NCBI RefSeq assembly: GCF_036588685.1
Contig: NC_086376.1
Span: forward strand, 29,115,930-29,179,929
DNA from: Mytilus trossulus
Taxonomy: Eukaryota > Mollusca > Bivalvia > Mytilida > Mytilidae
Reading direction: 5' to 3'
DNA length: 64,000 bases
Part shown: one piece after another, positions 57,403-64,000 of the stretch
Position numbering within the stretch: position 1 is the first letter of the stretch
How the letters are laid out: the number at the start of each line of letters is the position of its first letter
Made by a program: the position numbers and the translations under genes
The notes under the pieces: generated by a model
What the model was told of the DNA's origin: nothing
Database searches by the model: none
What the model saw: the letters and a program-made list of their open reading frames with translations, nothing else

Positions 57403-60370
57403 CTATGTTGAAGACTGTACTTTGACCTATAATGTTGTTTTTTTGTTATAAATTTTTACTTGGATGGAGATTTGTCTCATTGGCACTTAAAGGGAAAATT
57501 CACGATTTTTTACTTATGGTTTAAATATGTTCATTATGACATAATATATATATTCACAAAGTTTTATCGCTATATGTGGAGTAATAAAGGAGAAATTCAA
57601 TATTTAATGAAAAAATATTAACTACTTCCTGTAGGTCGTGACGTTTTCTCCTGATTTTTGCATGCCGGGATTTTAAATACAATCATTAAAAGTCTTGGTT
57701 TTTAATCATATTTTAACGTAATCGTAAGCGCGCCGATGACTTATGCTTTATCTAAATAACCATCCGATAATAAGAAGATAAAACGCACAGGCGTTCAATT
57801 GTACATATTCATGAGATAAATTTTCTATGTTAAACGTATATATTCGAATTATTTTTGTAGACAACACAAAAAGTTATAAATTTATTTTTAATTAATATAT
57901 TTTCGGACTGATGGGGTGAACAAAGTAAAGTACAATAATCTGTAAAGACAATATGTTGGTGTACTCTTATTGAACTTTTACTATCTCTGCTATGACTTGG
58001 TTGATACGATGTGTGTATTCACGGTTCTTTGGCAATACTCGTAGATGGCTTGTTGAAAGGTAAATTTTTATTTGCACTTCGGTATTTAACCACGCCTCTC
58101 GGGCACACCTTGCCAGGTGTGACTGTCTATTCGGATCAGTGAATTATAAGACAAGGGAGCATTCAATATACATATTTAAAATATATATTCAAGTTGGTGA
58201 CAAATAAAAATTGATCGCCGTGGAATTATTTAATTATGTTTGGTGCTATTATTTATTTGAATTCAAATAAGTTAATTTACTAAGAAATACACAATTTTCG
58301 GTTAAAGACGGGAAACTTAAATCATATGTCCGATTGAAATGATTTACACCTTTTGTCCTTGATTGATGTCTAATAAAAAGGATAACTTAGAAATTATAAA
58401 TAGCTTTACCAAAGTATTTTTATTTGTCTTTATTAGGCAAATAAATGAATGAGAACACTTAGATTTAGACTTTTAAAAGCCACGTATAAATTAATAACTG
58501 GAACTCACTGAAGATAACTCTACCGAAGCGGAATATGATATGAACGAATAAAGAAAAAAAAAAATTCTACTTGAGAAGTTTTAAAAAATTGACAGCAAAT
58601 TTAAGGTCTTCTTGGAATGGAATCGAAAAATTACGAATAGATATTCTTTATCAAGTGTGAAAAACGTCAACCAAATTTAATCATAATCGGGGACGTCCTT
58701 ATTTTAAAAAATAGTCTTCGTCTCACAACGTATAATACTTAATAACTATTTGACCAAAGATGTTTAAAAACAAAAGACAACAAATTTAATGTCATCTTTC
58801 CCTATTTTTGAATGTAATTATAAGTCTGTTCAACTAGCAAGAATACCCCTAAAGCGGACAAATATCTGACAAGCAGTTTATTCTTTAAATTTGCTGTCTT
58901 TGAATATCAAGAAAGAAAATAAATCCCGAAAATTATTTGAAACTTTAATACTCAATAGCTTTCCTAGAAAATATTCACATCCCTCGGGGATTATTAGTGT
59001 ACGTCCAGTTGCATATGTCGGAACAATTGTGGTGATGACGAATTTCTTTCTTTATTCGAGAACAATCTAATTGATATATAAATCTGTGATTTTACTATGT
59101 TCATAACTTCGATGAACCAAAGCAAGTTATAGATCGACCTGTATTTAAATCAAATTGGTCCTCTTCTTCTTCTTCTTCTTCTTTTGGTTACAATAGTCTA
59201 TCGAATTGGATGATTACATACTGTTGGTATACGTGGACTAGTCTATTTACAAAACTTTTACCCCAATTTGCACAAAATGTATGTTTCTTTCTTATGTTCA
59301 ATGTATACATGAATATATTTTAAATTGCGCTGTAGTTCCGTAACTTTCTATCCGGGCGTATAAACGAATCGTCGACAAGTGCGCACATTTTTTTAATCAA
59401 CATTTCTGGAATGATCCAACTATATATACCGGTATATCCTTTACTATTGACGAGTAAATATTACATTTTCCCACATATGTCTCTGATTTTTCCAAATTAA
59501 CCCTTGGAAAAAATACGTATATTTGTATATCTTCAATTTTTTTTTTTTTTTTTTTTGTATCATTTTTTTTTATAAATAATATTCTTTACACCAGAAATTT
59601 TATTTATAAACAAGCGTATGAGTTAAGTAATGACTAGTATATTATATCACTTTCGGACACGCAAGACAGAGATGTATATTATACATGCACCTGATAGTTC
59701 AAAATGGAAAGTTATAAGTTATCGGCCGTGTACACTGATCAATACCTACAGAAGTGAAACGATGCATGAACTTGCATGCCCGACAGGAAATCGCTTGAAT
59801 ACCTGGACGTGTCACCTTACACCCCTCACAATACCTTTGGGAGTAATACCTTAAGCCATGCGGGTGATCAGTGGAGCGAAGATCCTAATTTATTTGAATA
59901 AAGTATATTACTTTAAAGAATTATGAACGAATTAGATTTTCGAAAACAATTTTCACGGAACACTTATTTATGATTTGAACTTTGACTTTTTAACTAATTC
60001 CAATATTAACAGTTTAAAAATAACAGATTATATGGTTATTAAAAAAATAAGAATATTTTCCGTATCAAGTTAGTTAGTCAGATAAAACAACCGTACGATT
60101 GACAAGATATCGACACGTAATTAAGACTACATCGGTTACTGTAGTTTTGTTTCTTTGTGGTTTATAGACATATCGTGATTTTTATTTGGACAAGATAACA
60201 AAATGGCGGAAGGCAGGGAACTGATACTCAAAATTTAAAATCGATGGTGATCTCTTATCTAGCGGAATAAAACTTTAATATTTATAAATTTGAGCATTTT
60301 TATACAGAATGGACATAATATCAATTTTTGATTTTTTTGCGAAGTTTCCCTTTAAACCACATCTTACACC
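57403..60370 (+). repeat. TTGTCTCATTGGCA-family repeat split by an insertion
   Basis: GTACTTTGACCTATAATGTT and TTTGTCTCATTGGCAC stand to the left of the 2.86-kb element, and ACCACATCTTACACCTATA to its right. Together they restore the family's normal order, with TTAA where other copies have TCAT. Confidence 0.8.
57491..60351. mobile_element. 2,861-bp TTAA-flanked element
   Basis: Left end AGGGAAAATTCACGATTTTT and right end AAAAAATCNNNG-type reverse (GCGAAGTTTCCCT) form an imperfect inverted repeat of about 13 bp. TTAA is present once on each side (57487-57490 and 60352-60355). A TTAA duplication is the hallmark of piggyBac-type integration, although AGGGAAA is not the usual piggyBac terminus. 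The longest frame (59630-59854, 74 codons) is unrecognised, so the element appears non-autonomous. It contains a (TTC) run at 59163-59182 and a T tract at 59530-59555. Confidence 0.75.
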
Positions 60371-61039
60371 TATAAATATGAATTTATAAAACTTTGCTTC
60401 AAGAAAAAGTGACAATAATGACACACAAATGACATGTTATTTTTCTTTATTTGAATGGTAATGTATTATGCCTGGTTATCACATTCTATGTGTTGTACAC
60501 GTCCAGCACCTGCATCAGGAGTTGGCGTGTATATCTTGATTACAACACCACTGACTAGAAAATGAAAGCCCATATTGCTGTGTGCTACAGAACAGGTCCT
60601 GATAAGTAACTTCATCCAGAAACCATATGTTTAAGGCTCATGGTCCTTGTCGCCAAGATGGTACAGCTCTATAAAGATACAAAAATAAACATTTGTTTTA
60701 ATTGTATTCATATACAAAAGTTTCAGTTAATAGACTATAATTTCCAGGTATATGGCTTAATGATGCCAACAGATATCAGATGTGCTAATGCAAAAACAAC
60801 TGCATACCAAATATCATTTACTTATTGTTTGTGGTTCCCTTTAAACAGACATAATTAAATTCATCAGTTTGTAATCCTGTCATTGCTGGAAACTGATGGC
60901 CCCCACAACTTTTATGCTAACTAGATACAGACTACCTCAAAAGGGTATAAAAAGAATCAAGAGATTTCAACCATTATCATACATCGCACGCTTATTTAAA
61001 GAATAAACTTCCATAGCTCCTCAATAACAAGAGAGCACA

Positions 61040-61240
61040 GGCTGACTTGTCTCGCCTTCTTTACTTATCATTGATATTATGTTGATAGTCCTAATTATAA
61101 AGCTTTATTACAACTGTCACATAAACTCACAAGAGTGCACACACTGAAATGTCTTGCCTTCTTTACTAATCATTGACATTACAGTGTTTGTTGATAGTCC
61201 TAAATATAAAGCTTTATTACAACTGTCACATAAACTTAGC
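61040..61240. repeat. Two tandem ~110-bp units
   Basis: ATAAAGCTTTATTACAACTG followed by TCACATAAACT, and a preceding CTTGCCTTCTTTACTAATCA-type phrase, occur twice in succession. Confidence 0.7.
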
Positions 61241-61249
61241 ATTAAACAA

Positions 61250-61740
61250 AAAAACTAAGCATTGACCAATGAACCATGAAAATGAGTCAAGGTCAGATGA
61301 ACCATGCCAGACAGGTATGTACAGCAAACAATTATTCCATACAACAAATATAGTTGACCTATTGCTTATAGTATCAGAAAAAAAGACCAAAACTTAACTT
61401 TGACCACTGAACCATGAAAATGAGGTCAAGGTCAGATGACACCTGCCATCTAGAAATGTACATATTTTAATCATTTCATACACTTAATACAGTAGACCTA
61501 TTGCATACAGTATAAGAAAAACAGACCAAAACACAAAAACTTAACTATAACCACTGAACTATGAAAATGAGTTCAAGGTCAGATGACACCTGCCAGTTGG
61601 ACATGTACACCTTACAGTCCTTCCATACACCGAATATACTGAAACTATTGCTTATAGTAACTGAGATATGGACTTGACCATCAACACTCAACCTTGTTCA
61701 CTAATCCATGAAATGAGGTCGAGGTCAGGTGTAAACTGTC
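61250..61740. repeat. Three to four tandem ~150-bp units
   Basis: CCATGAAAATGAGGTCAAGG, TCAGATGACACCTGCCA and ATTGCTTATAGTAT-type words recur at roughly 150-bp spacing. Related in reverse complement to 18890-19460 next to the satellite. Confidence 0.7.
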
Positions 61741-62563
61741 AGACGGGCATGAGAACCTTGCAAGGTACGCTGTACCAAATATAGTTATCTTATTACTTAT
61801 GATAAGAGAGAATTTAACATTACAAAAAATCTTAACTCTTTTCAACTTGTCACAGCACCATGAAAATGAGGACAATGACATTGGACATGTGTCTGTCAGA
61901 AACTTTGTACCATGAGGCATCTATATACAAAGTATGAAGCATACAGGTTTTCCACCTTCTAAAATATAAAGCTTTTAAGAAGTTAGCTAATGCTGCCACC
62001 GCCAGGTCACTATCCTATGCCAAGCTGTTGCAGGCTCAACAAAAACTAATGGGAGGCTATTTTAATGGGATATTAAAGTAAACAGTCCCCAAAATTTCAT
62101 AAAAACTGCTTTAAGAACTTTTAAGTTATTGTTCATAAAACTAAAAAATCACCCTTTTTTAATGAATAAAACCTCATATTACATGGAAATGTAAAATTTA
62201 AAATTGTAAAGGAGCTTACATAAATAGATATAAACAATTTGATTAAGTTTCATGCAAATTGGTTAAAGCATTATTGAGTAATTGTCAGACAATGTTAATG
62301 ACTATTAGTCAGACAATTGTACTCTATAATATGTCCTGTAAAAGGGTGTATAAAAATGAACAAGTCTAAATGCTGTGTTGATCACCTTTTTCTCTGATTC
62401 CTTGTCAAGGTTACTTTTGGTCTTTTCTCATTTATTTCTGCTTGTGAATGTTTATATTTGGTTAAAGCTATTGTTAGCCTCTAGAATCTATGAAAAGTCT
62501 TACATTTTTGAGAACCACATACAGTGTAGTAAAATTGGAACTGTTAAATGATTTTATAGATAC

Positions 62564-62682
62564 CTGTGTGGTATGTGTAGTAAAGGTCCAGTTCCAGATG
62601 ATCCCTTATCTTTGGTCCTTGAAGTCCATCCAGCTGTTGGCTGTAACAGTCTGTTAGGATCTCTGGTAACTTCTATTTCAAC
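62564..62682 (-). CDS. CCDC112-like exon with DPNRLLQPT and LLHIPHR motifs
   Basis: 119 nt from a TAATTCCACAG acceptor to a GTATCT donor, phase 0 in and phase 2 out. It holds the most diagnostic residues of the gene. Confidence 0.75.
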
Positions 62683-64000
62683 CTGTGGAATTAAGTGGAC
62701 TTTTTATCAAATCTTGATTTATCAAAAGGAAATATAGTCTGTCTGCCTATAAAACTGTTTTACTGATGTTAATTTAGTTTTTTACCTAAATAATATCAAT
62801 TATAAATCTGTGATTTCTTGTAGACTGTCTTTCTATTTAAACAATTCTGTTTTTTCTGTAAAAACAAGTTGAACTCTGTGGCACACTAACACTAAGTTGG
62901 AAAGCAATGGATGTGAAAAAACATATCACATGGTATAGAATGCTTATATGAAAGCTGATAGTAAATCAAAAAGCAAAATAGTAAAAAAATATCATGGGAT
63001 GGGCAGGGGTGAATAAGTATGCCCACCCCTTCTGAATGGGGGTATTATGAAGTTGTCTGCATTACTTTCATCCCAAACATTGATGGCTTTCTCATTTTAT
63101 ACAAAATGAACTATGGTCAACTCTTTCACACCCCAATAAATTACAAAAAGAAGCATTCAATCCTTAAATGAAGTAGAGAAAAAGAATGTTTAAGACACAC
63201 ACCTGTCCTTTGAGCTTTTCTAATCGTTTTTCTTTTTCTTTCTGTTCCTCTTCTTTGGCTTTTTGATTGGCTAGTCTCTGCAGAACAGTCTTCTTATCCT
63301 TTAAAACATAGTTTACATACATTACTAAAATAAATAGCAATGTCAAGTTAAATAATCAGTAAATACATTCAGTTCACTTGCCAACCTCAACCTCCATCCT
63401 TTCTATAACCTCAAATCTGTGTCTGCAATTATGACAGCTCATATCATGACACTGAGTTTTAACCCTTTCCTCCATTGACAATTTTTTTTTGCATACCTGA
63501 TTCGCATAGGATTTTTCAATAAAATGCTAAACATATACTTTAAAGTATAAACAAATTGCGAAAAACAAATATTTCATCAAATAAATTCAAGTCAGATATT
63601 CTTATGAATATCCTTTTCATATTGGATACAGGTTATATTAAGTCTGAAGCAGACACTTTGTTGTCAAAGCGTTGCAACTGAGGAACTACACAGGCGTCAA
63701 AAGGCATCATTATGGAGTAAAGGGGGTGGCGCCAAAAGGCGTCACTATGGAGGAAAGGGTTAATTAAGCAACTAGTTGATTGAAAAACAGTATTTCAAAA
63801 AATATTCATTAAATTTAGTTAAATCAAAATGAACAGATTAATGAAATGGTCAAACAATAAAATACACGATAAACCAAATGGATTATTGAGTCAAATATGA
63901 AATGAGATTTGACCTTTGGTGATCTGATTTTATATTCATGAATACCAGAAACCTACCCTTTCCCTAAATTTAACAAGTTCCCTTGCTGCTATCTCTTTTT
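62564..64000 (-). CDS. Coiled-coil protein resembling CCDC112, C-terminal part (partial)
   Basis: Three minus-strand exons join in phase: 63957-64000 (continues off the right edge), 63203-63298 and 62564-62682. The product runs from KEIAARELVKFRER through a lysine/glutamate-rich helix (QKAKEEEQKEKEKRLEKLKG) to VEIEVTRDPNRLLQPTAGW and GSSGTGPLLHIPHR. The motif D-P-x-R-L-x-x-P-T-x-x-W followed by G-P-L-L-H-I-P-H-R is what I recall from the C-terminus of CCDC112, a centriolar-satellite coiled-coil protein; CCDC148 is a related alternative. The last exon here ends at a CACAG/GTATCT donor. If it is not spliced, translation stops three codons later (Y-L-stop). Confidence 0.65.
63203..63298 (-). CDS. 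CCDC112-like coiled-coil exon
   Basis: 96 nt (32 codons, phase 0 both sides) between TGTTTTAAAG and GTGTGT. It encodes DKKTVLQRLANQKAKEEEQK and EKEKRLEKLKGQ. Confidence 0.75.
63463..63759. mobile_element. 297-bp piggyBac-type MITE
   Basis: CCCTTTCCTCCATTGAC at the left and GTCACTATGGAGGAAAGGG at the right are inverted, and TTAA flanks both ends (63459-63462 and 63760-63763). TTAA plus CCCTTT is a standard piggyBac signature. Inside are repeated GGCGTC/AAAAGGC words. It lies in an intron of the CCDC112-like gene. Confidence 0.85.
63957..64000 (-). CDS. CCDC112-like exon at right edge (incomplete)
   Basis: It encodes KEIAARELVKFRER up to the donor GTAGGT and ends in phase 0. The 5' part of the exon is outside the window. 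Confidence 0.6.

Larger units (their letters stand above)
54841..62563. other. Region without recognised genes
   Basis: Apart from the listed repeats I find no exon with convincing splice signals or family resemblance here. 60360-61020 and 61740-62560 are AT-rich with short frames only. The missing last exon of the CCDC112-like gene should lie here or be absent; I could not locate it. Confidence 0.5.

Noticed and set aside
59630..59854. 74-codon frame inside the TTAA-flanked element
   Set aside because: No transposase motif or known domain; too short to support a gene call.
61681..61920. Minus-strand 79-codon frame
   Set aside because: It overlaps tandem dispersed-repeat units and has no recognised features.

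Overview
The window looks like nuclear DNA of a bivalve mollusc, most likely a Mytilus mussel. It is AT-rich, has small exons in long introns, and is full of dispersed repeats I associate with mussel genomes (for example the family containing TTGTCTCATTGGCAATCATA and the fragment with GACGAGACGCATGTCCGGCG). The genus is an inference from remembered repeat families; no search was run.

Layout. (1) 1-18,760: one uninterrupted satellite of a 26-bp unit, about 720 copies, organised into nested higher-order repeats, including two abutting 5,940-bp copies that are almost identical. It frays at 18,740-18,890 into a different degenerate repeat (18,890-19,460). (2) 19,460-22,128: MITE-like elements, one a tandem duplicate split by a nested insertion. 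(3) 22,129-32,102, minus strand: a complete nine-exon WHAMM/JMY-type actin nucleation-promoting factor (782 aa by splice prediction), with N-terminal WHAMM/JMY domain, coiled coil, polyproline, two WH2 motifs and a connector/acidic tail whose conserved Trp is Phe. (4) 32,103-36,781: intergenic DNA, head to head with the next gene. (5) 36,782-54,262, plus strand: an eleven-exon gene (433 aa by splice prediction) for a coiled-coil protein with a possible N-terminal PCNA-binding box and a C-terminal pair of RWD-like modules; possibly a kinetochore-type protein, not firmly identified. Its introns hold many foldback and terminal-inverted-repeat elements. (6) 54,263-62,563: no gene recognised; a 168-bp tandem repeat, a 2.86-kb TTAA-flanked insertion and other repeats. 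(7) 62,564-64,000, minus strand: three exons near the C-terminus of a coiled-coil protein resembling CCDC112, running off the right edge.

Functionally the WHAMM/JMY protein would bind membranes or microtubules and activate Arp2/3-driven actin assembly. The three genes have no evident shared pathway. The most unusual parts are the hierarchical 26-bp satellite, in which each unit carries an HMG-box (SOX-type) consensus and is stop-poor on the minus strand, and the dense set of elements with readable target-site duplications.
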